Origin: Ruegeria sp. TM1040
Lineage (GTDB): Bacteria > Pseudomonadota > Alphaproteobacteria > Rhodobacterales > Rhodobacteraceae
Reading direction: 5' to 3'
Assembly (NCBI RefSeq): GCF_000014065.1
Contig: NC_008044.1
Coordinates: forward strand, 1,759,501-1,823,500
Length of the DNA: 64,000 nucleotides
The notes beneath the pieces were generated by a model that was not told where the DNA came from, searched no databases, and saw nothing but the letters and a program-made list of their open reading frames with translations. Shown here in pieces: positions 8,272-16,903 of the stretch. Each line of letters opens with the position of its first letter. The stretch's first letter is position 1. Made by a program: the position numbers and the translations under genes.

Positions 8272-9483
8272 TTAGGCCACGTAGCCCAGATCGCCGTAGA
8301 TAAACGCTTCGGGGCGGAATATCGCCAGCGCCAGACGCTCCTCGGCCAGGATGGTGACGAGGTTCTTGGTGAAGTCGTCATTCTCGTAGCCGGTTTCGAC
8401 CGTCGCATCCCAGCGGTCGAAGATCTGAGCACCCATGTTGAACGCACCGGTCAGGAACTTGTCCACGGTGATCGCCTGTGTAGCCACAACCGGCAGGCCC
8501 CAGAGGGTCGGCGCGATGGTGCCTTGCGGCTTGCCGATGATGTAGTTGGCGTTGCCGTCCTTGGTCAGCTCGATCCGTGCCCAGTCGGTCGGGTGCATCA
8601 CGTGTCCCGTTGCCGGGTATTCAGCCAGAGCCGCTTGCAGCATGGCGAGGCGCATCTTGTCGATTGCGGTCTCGGATGCCGGCGCAAACGCCGCCGAATA
8701 GGCTGTGGCGTTGGTGATCAGGCCGGACAGGTTCTGGCCGGTGCCGTCACCGTTCAAAAGCTGGTTTTCTTCCGCCAGCGCCAGGCCGAACAGCAGGCGC
8801 TGGTCGATCATCGAGCGCAGGGCGGAAACATCATCCAGCGCCTGGCGCGATGCCTTCATCCAGTGCGCGATCACCTTGGCAGTGGTGGTTTTCACGTCCA
8901 GCTTGATATCTGAGGACGGCTTTGCAGCGCCTTCGGCCACCGGAGCCGCGTTGTTGTTGAAACCGGTCTCCTGCACGTACTCGATGGTGTTGCCATCCAT
9001 GCGGCCCTGCGCCAGCAGATCGCGGATGGTCAGGCGGCGCTGCGGCAAGCCCTGGATGCCCGGCAGGCGGGTCGGGGCTACACCATCGCCAACGGCGCCA
9101 TCTGTGTCAGTGGTCGCCAGGGTCAGGGTCGCCTTGGTTTCCAGCTTCGCCTTGCTGTGACGGTCAAAGCCGCCGTCCTTGAACGACTTGAAGCCCTCGC
9201 TCTCAACGAAGCGCTGTCCCAGCGACTTTTCGCCGTCGCTACCTTCGCCGCCCGCGCCGCGCGCCAGCTTTTGCTCCAGCGCGTCCAGAGACGCTTTGAA
9301 GCCGTTCATTTCGGTCAGGGCCTCGTCGGCCTTTTCCTTCAGGTCGTTCGCCAACTTTTCGCCGCTCTGAGCTTTGCCCAGGGCTTCCTCGGCAATGGCC
9401 TTGACGGCATCAACGCTCTTGGCGTGGTCGGCTTTGATTTCGGCAGCGAGTTCCGCCACCGACCTGGTGTTTTCTTCAGCCAT
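8272..9483 (-). CDS. Major capsid protein, HK97 fold
   Basis: A 403-residue protein. Residues 1-100 form a coiled coil (the delta domain, an internal scaffold removed by the prohead protease). An HK97-type capsid domain follows, with typical segments RRLTIRDLLAQGRMDGNTIEYVQE, EENQLLNGDGTGQNLSGL and VVATQAITVDKFLTGAF. The protease gene lies immediately upstream in transcription, as usual for this system. There is no separate scaffold gene, which fits the delta-domain arrangement. Confidence 0.95.
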   Translation of the reverse strand: MAEENTRSVAELAAEIKADHAKSVDAVKAIAEEALGKAQSGEKLANDLKEKADEALTEMNGFKASLDALEQKLARGAGGEGSDGEKSLGQRFVESEGFKSFKDGGFDRHSKAKLETKATLTLATTDTDGAVGDGVAPTRLPGIQGLPQRRLTIRDLLAQGRMDGNTIEYVQETGFNNNAAPVAEGAAKPSSDIKLDVKTTTAKVIAHWMKASRQALDDVSALRSMIDQRLLFGLALAEENQLLNGDGTGQNLSGLITNATAYSAAFAPASETAIDKMRLAMLQAALAEYPATGHVMHPTDWARIELTKDGNANYIIGKPQGTIAPTLWGLPVVATQAITVDKFLTGAFNMGAQIFDRWDATVETGYENDDFTKNLVTILAEERLALAIFRPEAFIYGDLGYVA

Positions 9484-9507
9484 GATAGGCTCCTATGTCA
9501 GGTGGGT

Positions 9508-10194
9508 TTATGCCCGCAGTGCTTCAAGCAATGCACGGGCTTCAGTTGCCGCTGCCGGTTCCCCCGGCCCTTTCAGGTGGATGCGTGCGGCACGCTCCGC
9601 CTGTGAGTTCGAAAGCCCCAAGCTCCCCTTGAGCAGCGTTTCAAACTCTCGCTCAGTGAGCCGATCCCCGGCTTTGAGCTTTTCCGTGATTTCGTGAGCG
9701 GCCTTGGCCGCCTTCACGCTGGTGATCGTCGCGCTCTCGTTGGCTCCGATAGAGACAATCGAGACCTCGAACAGATCCAGCTTTTCGAGATACCAGACGC
9801 CATTGTCATCATCGACCCGGAAGCCGCCCGGGGTGATCCGGTAGCCGATGGACAGGCCGTCGATATCGCCCGCCTTGAGCAGAGCAGCCGCCTCGCGGCC
9901 ACGCTGGACGCCCATATTCAAGCGCCCGCGGATCAGCAGGCCGGTTTCATCTTCCTCGGCCTCCAGCAACTTACCGATGGGCTGCGAGGGGTCATGCTGC
10001 CATAACAGCTTGGGCATGGTGCCTTTGGCCTTGTGCTCTGCCAGGCTGTCAGCGAAAGCCCCCGCCACCACCACATCGCCATAGCTGTCAGGCTCGCCGC
10101 CGAAAGTGCTGCCGTAGCCCTCGAATTCGCCGGTTTCCTCGTCCAGTGCCTTGATCGAAAGGATCGGAGCCGCCGCCTTATGCATCATCGTCAT
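9508..10194 (-). CDS. HK97-family prohead protease
   Basis: A 228-residue protein of the U35 protease family, which cuts the scaffold domain from the capsid protein and then itself during head maturation. The catalytic His is in LLWQHDPSQPIG (about residue 67) and the Ser in DGLSIGYR (about residue 115). The start of the fold is seen as EGYGSTFGGEPDSYGD. The gene overlaps the 3' end of the portal gene by 17 bases, suggesting coupling. The C-terminal 50 residues are a charged helix likely to be trimmed. Confidence 0.93.
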   Translation of the reverse strand: MTMMHKAAAPILSIKALDEETGEFEGYGSTFGGEPDSYGDVVVAGAFADSLAEHKAKGTMPKLLWQHDPSQPIGKLLEAEEDETGLLIRGRLNMGVQRGREAAALLKAGDIDGLSIGYRITPGGFRVDDDNGVWYLEKLDLFEVSIVSIGANESATITSVKAAKAAHEITEKLKAGDRLTEREFETLLKGSLGLSNSQAERAARIHLKGPGEPAAATEARALLEALRA

Positions 10195-11401
10195 TTCCAG
10201 CCTCCAATTGCTTGCCTACCTCGGTGATCGGCACGTTCTGCATCTGCATTCGCGGCACCTCGCCGCCCGCCACCGGGGGCTTGTTCTCCAGCGCGCGCAC
10301 CTCATTGATGGTCAGCCAGCCGTTCTGCAGGCCAGACTGGTAGAAATCGGCGCGCGACTTGCTGTCTCCGCGAAGCAGCCCTTCCAGGTTGAATTCGATC
10401 ATCAGCCCGCGCGCCCGTTCAGCAGGGGTCAGGAGCTGTTTCATCAGCGCCTGCTCAATCCGCTTGATGCGGCGGCGAAGGGTGAACTTCTGAAACGCAA
10501 GGGTTTGCTGCTCCAAGCCAGTTCCCCAACTCGTGCTTTTCTCTGTGTGCCCAACCATATGCGGCGGCACGCCGAAAAACCGGCAGATTTCCTCCACCGA
10601 GAAGCGTCGGCTTTCCAGCATTTGCGCATCATCGGGGTTGATCGTGAATGGCACCCAATTGGTGCCACCCTCCAGAACAATTGGGCGCCCGGAGTTCTGC
10701 GCCCCCACCATGTCGTCAACCAAAGTGGATTTGGCCCGGGCCCGCTGCTCATCAGTCAGCCAATTGTCAAATTTCAACGCGCCAGAGGGGCGCATCCCGT
10801 TCTTGAACGTCTCACCCGCTGCTCGGTCAACCGCACGTGCCAAGCCGAAAGCATTGCGAGCGAATTGTAGGGTAGACATGCCGCCAAGCGGCGAACCTCC
10901 AAAACCGCGAACGTGCAGCACAGCGCCGTCAAGCTCCCGATGGGTTTTGCCATCTTCCGACCAACGATATTCGATTTCACCGGTCGGCAGACGGCGAACC
11001 CTCATCAGATCTGGCGCGACAGGCACTAGGCCGACGATCTTGCCATTTTCCCGCAAGATATGCGCGTAGGCGTTGCCCCACAGCTCCAGAGACGCCGCCA
11101 TAAATTCCCAGAAGTCCAGCGCTGTCTGATCATAGTTCGGGCTGTCATGCAGCAGTCGGTAAACGACGTGCGAGCGGTCAACGGTGCGCGTTTGGCCGTT
11201 CCGGCGATACACCATCAACGGAAGCGAGCCGATTGTTCCCGCAATCAAGTTGGTGCAGGCCCAAACCGTCGAAATTCCGAGCGCGCTATGCCCGGTGACG
11301 ATCTCCCCCGCATCACTGGCACGATGAAGTCCCATCTGGTGAGCATCAGTCAGCCCAAAGCGGCGAATGATCATGGATTTCAAGCGATCTCGCAGACCCA
11401 T
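10178..11401 (-). CDS. Portal protein, HK97 family
   Basis: A 407-residue protein forming the dodecameric DNA channel at one head vertex. Family features include STVWACTNLIAGTIGSLPLM near residue 45, LLHDSPNYDQTALDFWEFM, RFFGVPPHMVGHTE in the stem region and the late helix LRRRIKRIEQAL. The stop codon of the large terminase gene abuts the ATG (TAAATG). The length is normal for HK97-like portals. Confidence 0.95.
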   Translation of the reverse strand: MGLRDRLKSMIIRRFGLTDAHQMGLHRASDAGEIVTGHSALGISTVWACTNLIAGTIGSLPLMVYRRNGQTRTVDRSHVVYRLLHDSPNYDQTALDFWEFMAASLELWGNAYAHILRENGKIVGLVPVAPDLMRVRRLPTGEIEYRWSEDGKTHRELDGAVLHVRGFGGSPLGGMSTLQFARNAFGLARAVDRAAGETFKNGMRPSGALKFDNWLTDEQRARAKSTLVDDMVGAQNSGRPIVLEGGTNWVPFTINPDDAQMLESRRFSVEEICRFFGVPPHMVGHTEKSTSWGTGLEQQTLAFQKFTLRRRIKRIEQALMKQLLTPAERARGLMIEFNLEGLLRGDSKSRADFYQSGLQNGWLTINEVRALENKPPVAGGEVPRMQMQNVPITEVGKQLEAGNDDDA

Positions 11402-13183
11402 TTAGCCGCCCCCAAGTGAAGCAAAATAGTCGTCCAATCCGGACTTCGTTTTCATCGCCGCGGTGGCTGACCCTACGGCCATCGCTAGGGTGACAACCCC
11501 ATCGATCCGGCCCCGCGAACGTGATTTGTCGAACATCCGGTTGCCGAAACCATCCTCGCGGATGATCGCGTTGCGCGCGCAGATGCTGGTGAGCTTGTTG
11601 CGATCGATCTTGACCGTGCCTTTCAGCATGTGGTCCTCAAGCTGTGTGATCGAAGTCGGCATACAGAGGAACTTTCCGTCGAAGCTGACGTTCGTGCCTT
11701 GCTTATGCCTGACAATTTTCAGGCCGCTGCCCGGCTTGTCGTCGCCTTCTTCGATCCAATACGCGAAACCCGCCTTATCGAAGGCCTCGCAGAGCTTTTC
11801 CATGTGGGCGCTGTCGATAGCCATCTGCACCACTGAGTGGCGTCCACAAAAGTCGATAATCTTCGCCGCAATGAACGTGTAGTCGATTACGCGCCCCGGC
11901 GTGACTTCTATCAGGTCCGCCGCTTCCAACTCGCGATAAGGGATCGCATCTGCCGTTGATCGCTCTTCGATCTCAAATTCACGAGTCCAATACCATGATT
12001 TGACATCGATCCTTTCGCCCTCCCACGCCACCGCGAGCGCGGTGAGGTCGTTCTTCTCGGAGAGGTCGAGCGCCAAATGCGCCCGGCGGCCGATCATCTT
12101 CGCATCATCGACCTTGCCCTGCACTTCCTTCCATGCCTGCTCAGAGGTCCAGAACCCTGCAGAGCCTACCGGGATTCCGAAATACAGGCGCTTTGTGGTC
12201 AGCTGCGTGCTGATCTGCTGTTTCGCCGTCACTACCAGCTTGCGCACGTTGTCCACCGGATAGGTGATGCCCAGGGCGGGCAACGCCTTAACCCAGCAGC
12301 TTTCGTCTTCCAGCGGGTCGTCGCCCTCGTCCACCCGCGCGATATATGCAAACACGCTGTCGTCAGTGAAGTCGCCGGTCACCACCTTCTGGCAAAACTC
12401 GCTGTAGTCCGTCCCCACCTGCTGGTCTGCGCTTGGGGTGTTCGTTCCAAGCATCAGTATGCTGTCACCGTGTTTCTTGGTGACTGCGGCCCGCCACATC
12501 TCAATCGCCTTGCCGCTTTTCATCTCGTGGATCTCATCGCCAGCCACAAGGATCGGCTTTGGCCCCGAAACGCTGTCATTGTTCGCGATGGGCCGCATGA
12601 ATGATCCGCTGTCGGGATGCTCGACGCTGTAGGCAAGGTCGCCGGTGCCGCGGATCACAAACGCCGCGTCTTCCAGCGTCATGCCGCCTTTGCCTGGGAT
12701 CGGCGCCCGAAGCATCGCCACCGCATCGCGGAACATAACCCGCGCCGTGTCCTTCGTTTCCCCGATGCAGTAGACCTCGGCCCGCTTCCGGCCATAGAAC
12801 CCGCTGAGATAGATACCTACAGCCGCCATGAGCGGCGATTTCGCTTGCCCCTTGCCGGTTTCCAGCCACACGAACCGGAACCGGATGAAACCTTCCGCTG
12901 TTCGCCAGCCGAAAATCGACCCTACCACGAACAAGTGCCAGGGCAGCAGCTTGAATGGCTCGCCCTCCTTGGCCCCTTCGGTGATCGACAACATGGCCGG
13001 AAAGAACCGAATGGCCCGCTCGGCCTGCTCAATATCCCACTGCAACCCGCGCGCCGGGCCATGCTTCAGATCATCTAGGTGCCGCTGGCATTGCGCCCGC
13101 ACGAATGCGCCCGCTACGATCTTTCCCGAAACCACATCCCGCGCGTATCGCGTGGTCTGGTCAATGCGCTCCGAGGAACTCAT
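11402..13183 (-). CDS. Terminase large subunit (packaging ATPase/nuclease)
   Basis: A 593-residue motor protein. The ATPase domain has a Walker A-like loop (GKGQAKS, about 110-116), and a Walker B segment ILVAGDEIHEM with the acidic pair near 216-217. The C-terminal RNase H-like nuclease begins at HLALDLSEKNDLTAL, where the first metal-binding Asp lies. The family is the HK97-type (phage terminase-like) large subunit, and packaging by cos cutting would be expected. The start overlaps the 3' end of the small subunit gene by 23 bases. Confidence 0.93.
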   Translation of the reverse strand: MSSSERIDQTTRYARDVVSGKIVAGAFVRAQCQRHLDDLKHGPARGLQWDIEQAERAIRFFPAMLSITEGAKEGEPFKLLPWHLFVVGSIFGWRTAEGFIRFRFVWLETGKGQAKSPLMAAVGIYLSGFYGRKRAEVYCIGETKDTARVMFRDAVAMLRAPIPGKGGMTLEDAAFVIRGTGDLAYSVEHPDSGSFMRPIANNDSVSGPKPILVAGDEIHEMKSGKAIEMWRAAVTKKHGDSILMLGTNTPSADQQVGTDYSEFCQKVVTGDFTDDSVFAYIARVDEGDDPLEDESCWVKALPALGITYPVDNVRKLVVTAKQQISTQLTTKRLYFGIPVGSAGFWTSEQAWKEVQGKVDDAKMIGRRAHLALDLSEKNDLTALAVAWEGERIDVKSWYWTREFEIEERSTADAIPYRELEAADLIEVTPGRVIDYTFIAAKIIDFCGRHSVVQMAIDSAHMEKLCEAFDKAGFAYWIEEGDDKPGSGLKIVRHKQGTNVSFDGKFLCMPTSITQLEDHMLKGTVKIDRNKLTSICARNAIIREDGFGNRMFDKSRSRGRIDGVVTLAMAVGSATAAMKTKSGLDDYFASLGGG

Positions 13184-13568
13184 CTGCTGCCGTCTTTTCC
13201 GGTGTCTTCTTCGGCGCCTCTGCTTTTGCGCCTACGCTCTCAGGCGTCAGCGTGAGCGCCTTTTCCAGCTTGCCGATCTGCTCGGCCATGTTCTTCACTT
13301 GCGACCAGAGCATGTTCACGTACTGCCCGCCGTCGCCACTCTCCCGCACCGGCCCCTGCGCCACAGCCAGCGGCTGATAATGCAGATATTCGGCAGTCAT
13401 GCGCACCAGCCGGTCCAGTGTCCGCGCACGCGCCCGGTTCCAAAGCCCACGAGCCTCAAGGTCGGCCTTGTATTCCTCCCAGAGCACTTTGGCCTGCTCA
13501 GCCATCGGCCCGCCCTCGTCGTGACCGGCGAAAACATCGTCATATCGGGGGCGCTGGATGCGGGTCAT
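13161..13568 (-). CDS. Terminase small subunit
   Basis: A 135-residue protein: an N-terminal acidic start, a central helix-rich region (AKVLWEEYKADLEARGLW, then LVRMTAEYLHYQPL) and a C-terminal helix followed by an Ala/Lys/Glu-rich tail. This matches the P27-type small terminase family, which recognises the packaging site and loads the large subunit. It sits just upstream of the large subunit gene and downstream of the candidate cos region. Confidence 0.75.
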   Translation of the reverse strand: MTRIQRPRYDDVFAGHDEGGPMAEQAKVLWEEYKADLEARGLWNRARARTLDRLVRMTAEYLHYQPLAVAQGPVRESGDGGQYVNMLWSQVKNMAEQIGKLEKALTLTPESVGAKAEAPKKTPEKTAADEFLGAH

Positions 13569-13726
13569 GGGACACCCCTACTTTCGGGAGCAGATATTGC
13601 GCACGGAGGACCGGCGATAGGTTTCCAGTGTGGAGGCCTGAACTTTGGACCTCCCCCCCCCTACCCTCAGAACGGCGCGGGAGCGGCCAAAACCAGCCCG
13701 CCACAAGGGCGAAACGCTATGGCTCG
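13569..13726. other. Candidate cos (packaging) region
   Basis: This 158-base gap lies between the HNH nuclease and the small terminase genes, the usual cos position in HK97-like phages. It holds a run of nine C residues at 13,653-13,661 flanked by GC-rich sequence. C/G runs are common in single-stranded cos ends of GC-rich phages. The cut site cannot be read from sequence alone. Confidence 0.4.
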
Positions 13727-14056
13727 TCACCACTCCTGCCCCACACGCTCCTTGGCCTGAGCGATCAGCTCAGCGTCTCCTGCGTGTGCGGCCTCGATCG
13801 ATGCGCAGTGGGTGGAGTGACAACCAGAGCAGACCAGCGCCAGGTTCGTCAATTCGTAGGCGAGATCAGGACGGAGGCGCCATGGACGGAGGTGATCCAC
13901 CACAGCAGTACGTTTACCTGTCTTGCCCCGGAGGCTCGCCGGTATCGGCTGGTTGCACATACGGCACTTGCCGCCTTGCTGTGCATAGAGAGTAGCTGCG
14001 AAACGGTCACGGGCTGCGCTGCCCTTGCGGCCAGAGAATGGGTGCCTCTCGCTCAT
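13727..14056 (-). CDS. HNH endonuclease, packaging-associated
   Basis: A 109-residue HNH protein. Zinc cysteines appear as CRMC and CSGC; the HNH core is the VVDHLRPWR strand followed by LTNLALVCSGCHSTHC. In many cos phages an HNH protein encoded just before the terminase genes helps the terminase cut cos. The ATG at 14,056 was preferred to a GTG two codons upstream. It is the first recognisable gene of the late operon after the NusG-like gene. Confidence 0.85.
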   Translation of the reverse strand: MSERHPFSGRKGSAARDRFAATLYAQQGGKCRMCNQPIPASLRGKTGKRTAVVDHLRPWRLRPDLAYELTNLALVCSGCHSTHCASIEAAHAGDAELIAQAKERVGQEW

Positions 14057-14158
14057 TCGCACCCCGTCTGTTGTGGAGATTGCCGGGCATCCCGCCCGAT
14101 TGGTTCTATTTGTGCAACTGAGCAGCGCCCTTTCCGGTATCCTGCCGGTGGGCGATGT

Positions 14159-14293
14159 TCACTTTTGTGCGGTTTTGGCCTTGCGAACAGCGTCATCCAG
14201 CTTTGCGATCCGCATCGGGCGCGGGTCATCTTGCCAGCCGTCCGGCTCCTTGACTGCAAAACGCGCTAGGGCATCAAGGTACTTGCGTTCCAT
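14159..14293 (-). CDS. Small phage ORF, 44 residues
   Basis: A short ORF starting MERKYLDALARFAVKEPDGW, with GGAG eight bases before the ATG. It is highly charged and likely helical, with no recognised family. It begins the gene-poor leader between the NusG-like gene and the HNH gene, so it may be the first product of the late transcript. Confidence 0.45.
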   Translation of the reverse strand: MERKYLDALARFAVKEPDGWQDDPRPMRIAKLDDAVRKAKTAQK

Positions 14294-14601
14294 GTCCGTG
14301 CTCCAGTTCAAGTTCCCGCCGCCCTGCATTCAGCAGGATAATGCCATGACCCCTCTACACCTTGCTGTTGACGCTCTAGCGCATGCAGGGCTTTGACCAG
14401 TGGCGGGTGATACTGGGGAGGAATGGTGTGAGGGTGTGAGGGTGTGGTCTAAGGATGCTGCGGCGCGAAAGCCGGTTCAAGCATAGGAATTGCAGCAGCA
14501 CGCGCCCTTTCCTCAGTTCCGAAACCGGGGGCGCGTGGACGGGCCGACCGGAGCGATCCTGGTGCGACCTTGCGAAGAGAATACCACATCTTGGGATTGC
14601 A
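14294..14601. other. Leader between early (NusG-like) and late genes
   Basis: No convincing gene is seen here; a 85-codon ORF in the region lacks a ribosome site and looks like chance. The segment contains the tandem octamer repeat at 14,425-14,448. Its place, after the NusG-like gene and before the packaging genes, is where a late promoter or antitermination site would be expected, but no clear -35/-10 pair was found. Confidence 0.4.
14425..14448. repeat. Three tandem copies of an 8-bp unit
   Basis: GGTGTGAG occurs twice followed by GGTGTGGT with no gap. It lies in the leader between the NusG-like gene and the late genes. It could be a protein-binding array for the terminase (cosB-like) or an antitermination site; neither is proven. 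Confidence 0.7.
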
Positions 14602-15171
14602 TCAAGAGGCAGCTCGCACATCCAGCGGATCAATCTTCACGCGCGTCAGGCGACCGAGGATCTCGATCTGCGCCTCGATCATCGGGTATGAGTCGTGTGC
14701 AGCCTCAACCATCCGGGTGAACTTCACCAGTCGCTCAGCGAAGGGGCCAGCCAGAACGTCGAGCGCCTCCCCCGGCTGAAACTGGCACATTGCAGCGCGA
14801 TCGCGGCTTTCGATGATCCGTTCTGCATCAGCGTTCTCTGATTTCACCTTGGCGATGAAGGGTTTTACATGGTGCAAGACTTCTTGGGCCGGCACAGCCA
14901 TGAGGGAAGCGCTCAACCCTCGGCATTGGATCGCGCGGGTAAACATGGACGCAGGGATCTCTGCGAAGATGTATCCCGGCAGATACGCGCTTGTGATCGG
15001 TTCGGCGTGGCGCTTCTTGCCGACCCGCTTAAACTCGATCCTGCGGGGGGCGTGGGCCTCGATGCCCAACGCGCGCAGCTGGCGCTCCACCGCGAACTCT
15101 CCGCGCTCTTTTTCGGCGCCGGGTTCGGGTGCGATGTGCCGGGTGGTCGTTCTGCCCAGATACCACGTCAT
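14602..15171 (-). CDS. Phage NusG-family transcription factor
   Basis: A 189-residue protein with a NusG N-terminal (NGN) domain starting MTWYLGRTTTRH and including YLPGYIFAEIP, the typical NGN core strand. A KOW-like element follows near residue 130 (CQFQPGEALDVLAGPFAERL). NusG binds the clamp of RNA polymerase and suppresses pausing or termination. A second copy encoded in a phage, as the last gene before the late operon, suggests a Q-like role in letting polymerase read through into the head and tail genes. That role is inference; the host should have its own NusG elsewhere. Confidence 0.8.
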   Translation of the reverse strand: MTWYLGRTTTRHIAPEPGAEKERGEFAVERQLRALGIEAHAPRRIEFKRVGKKRHAEPITSAYLPGYIFAEIPASMFTRAIQCRGLSASLMAVPAQEVLHHVKPFIAKVKSENADAERIIESRDRAAMCQFQPGEALDVLAGPFAERLVKFTRMVEAAHDSYPMIEAQIEILGRLTRVKIDPLDVRAAS

Positions 15172-15193
15172 TTTGCCTGTCTCCTGCCTTTGG

Positions 15194-15448
15194 TTATTTG
15201 CTGAGGTCTACGGGTTCCGGATTGAACAGGAACTCGCGCGTGCATCCAGTGAGAGCGCAGAGAGCGTCGATGTATTCATCCGGTGGTCTGGTGCCACGCG
15301 CGCGAAGGCTCGATACTGCGGCGCAGCTCTTGCCGATGCTTGCTGACCACTCAGTGAACGTGACCTGACCAACAACGAGGGCGACCTCGACGCGCTCCCA
15401 GAACTCTGGGGGCATGCGGTCTTTCAGGGGGCGTCCTCTCATAGCCAT
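15194..15448 (-). CDS. Small helix-turn-helix-like phage regulator
   Basis: An 84-residue basic protein. The segment TFTEWSASIGKSCAAVSSLRARGTRPP reads like a helix-turn-helix of the XRE type, followed by EYIDALCALTGCTREFL, the usual next helix where the phage repressor family ends in a fold-capping region. It has no second domain. It is co-transcribed with SSB and the NusG-like gene and may control timing of late expression. The stop of SSB overlaps its start by one base. Confidence 0.6.
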   Translation of the reverse strand: MAMRGRPLKDRMPPEFWERVEVALVVGQVTFTEWSASIGKSCAAVSSLRARGTRPPDEYIDALCALTGCTREFLFNPEPVDLSK

Positions 15449-15924
15449 CAGAAAGGCACCTCGTCGTCATCGATGCTCTGACTGTCAGAGCCGTATCCGC
15501 TGCCCTGAGTTCCATCGGAGTCGTATCCACCGCCGTAGCCGCTATTTTCATAGCCGGACTGCTGAGTTCCTCCAGCCCCGTCCAGCATGGTTAGCGTGGA
15601 GCCAAAGCCATGCAACACGATCTCGGTTGAATAGCGGTCCTGACCGCTCTGGTCCTGCCACTTGCGGGTTTGTAGCTGGCCTTCGACATAAACCCTTGAC
15701 CCTTTGCGCAGGTATTGCTCGGCCACGCGCACCAGACCTTCATTAAAGATCGCAACGGAGTGCCATTCGGTCTTTTCGCGGCGCTCGCCCGTGTTGCGGT
15801 CTTTCCAAGATTCGGAGGTCGCGATGCGGAGGTTGCAGACCTCGCCTCCGCTCTGGAAGGTCCGGACTTCCGGATCGCGGCCAAGGTTGCCTATCAGCAT
15901 AACTTTGTTCAGCGATCCAGCCAT
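15448..15924 (-). CDS. ssb: Single-stranded DNA-binding protein
   Basis: A 158-residue SSB. The OB fold covers about residues 1-110 ([45 protein letters not shown]). A Gly/Ser/Tyr-rich linker follows, and the acidic tip DDDEVPF at the C terminus recruits replication proteins. The ATG overlaps the stop of the previous gene by one base. It protects single strands during phage replication. Confidence 0.95.
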   Translation of the reverse strand: MAGSLNKVMLIGNLGRDPEVRTFQSGGEVCNLRIATSESWKDRNTGERREKTEWHSVAIFNEGLVRVAEQYLRKGSRVYVEGQLQTRKWQDQSGQDRYSTEIVLHGFGSTLTMLDGAGGTQQSGYENSGYGGGYDSDGTQGSGYGSDSQSIDDDEVPF

Positions 15925-16145
15925 CAATCGGCCTCCTTAGACGTTAGTTCGGGATATGCCGCGTCCAGAGACGCGCGATTCCAGCGAAGGCCACGGGAAT
16001 AGATGTACGAGCCAAGTGCTGCCTGGCTCATTTCAAGTTTGGCCGCCACCTTGGGAAGGCTGCTGTCGATATGAGCGTGGATAGCGCGCATCTTCTCCAG
16101 TTCGTGGCGGCGAAGGATCTCGGGCCATGTCTCCGGGGCGCTCAT
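15924..16145 (-). CDS. Small phage protein with possible helix-turn-helix
   Basis: A 73-residue protein starting [20 protein letters not shown]. The middle ([30 protein letters not shown]) has a helix-turn-helix look in which the second helix follows EMSQAAL. It is tightly coupled to genes on both sides (ATGA and TGATG overlaps). No specific family is recognised. Confidence 0.6.
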   Translation of the reverse strand: MSAPETWPEILRRHELEKMRAIHAHIDSSLPKVAAKLEMSQAALGSYIYSRGLRWNRASLDAAYPELTSKEAD

Positions 16146-16903
16146 GACGGGTCACCCATCATGCAATCGCCTCGCAGGGCGATATCTACAGCAGCCTCGC
16201 GATCTTTCCTCGACTGGCGCGGGAACATCTCGTCAACCATGGCCTGAATGCGGGCGCGTTCCTCGTTTGTTGGCGGACGGCGCTTCGGTTCCGGGTCTGG
16301 CGCGGGTTGAGACAGGGCGGCGATCATGTGGCGGCGAGGACTGGCCTTAGCCTCACACAGTCGCTCCAATTCGGCCCACGATGGGAACCACTTCCACGAA
16401 TGCTGCAAAAGCGCGTGACGGACCACATCAGCGGGGTATTGCGCCAAACGAGAGGAATATGCGGTGAGCTGAAGTTCTGCCGCGATACCGTCAGTGCCGC
16501 GCCCCGCTGTGAGAACCGAAAGCTCGGCCAGCCAGCGCTCAATCTGCGGAATAGGCGCAGGCGTCTGAAACTTCTTCAGATCTTCAATCGCAGCCTCGCG
16601 CTGAGCCGTGGTCCCGTGAATGCGGCAGCCGACTGCAACCTCGTAGCTGGGGAGATACTCGCCATTGGGGCCAGTCGGATAACGGCCCTCAAATTTGACC
16701 TCCAAATTGACGCCGTGCGACCGCGCCCGCGAGACCGCCGCCTTGTCCATGTCCGCCGGGGTATGCTTGGCCAGCCATTCGGCGATTTCGGATGAATTTT
16801 GGCGCGACGTCGCGACAGCGGTTGCGCCACGTTTGCCGCCAACCGCGTCGAGACTTTCTTCCGCCAGCGTCTGTCCGGTCTGTCCAATAGGCATGAAAGT
16901 CAT
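16142..16903 (-). CDS. Phage replication-associated protein, possible helicase loader
   Basis: A 253-residue protein. The C-terminal half (AAELQLTAYSSRLAQYPADVVRHAL, then SWKWFPSWAELERLCE and a basic Pro-rich stretch) resembles phage proteins found after the replication initiator and thought to load the helicase. The first 70 residues are read from the same DNA as the end of the initiator gene in another frame. The start at 16,903 has GAGGAG nine bases upstream; an internal ATG at 16,750 would cut the overlap from 215 to 62 bases. Function is inferred from position. Confidence 0.55.
   Translation of the reverse strand: MTFMPIGQTGQTLAEESLDAVGGKRGATAVATSRQNSSEIAEWLAKHTPADMDKAAVSRARSHGVNLEVKFEGRYPTGPNGEYLPSYEVAVGCRIHGTTAQREAAIEDLKKFQTPAPIPQIERWLAELSVLTAGRGTDGIAAELQLTAYSSRLAQYPADVVRHALLQHSWKWFPSWAELERLCEAKASPRRHMIAALSQPAPDPEPKRRPPTNEERARIQAMVDEMFPRQSRKDREAAVDIALRGDCMMGDPS

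Noticed and set aside
14053-14259. 68-codon ORF before the HNH gene
   Set aside because: It overlaps a 44-codon ORF that has a better ribosome site and more protein-like composition.
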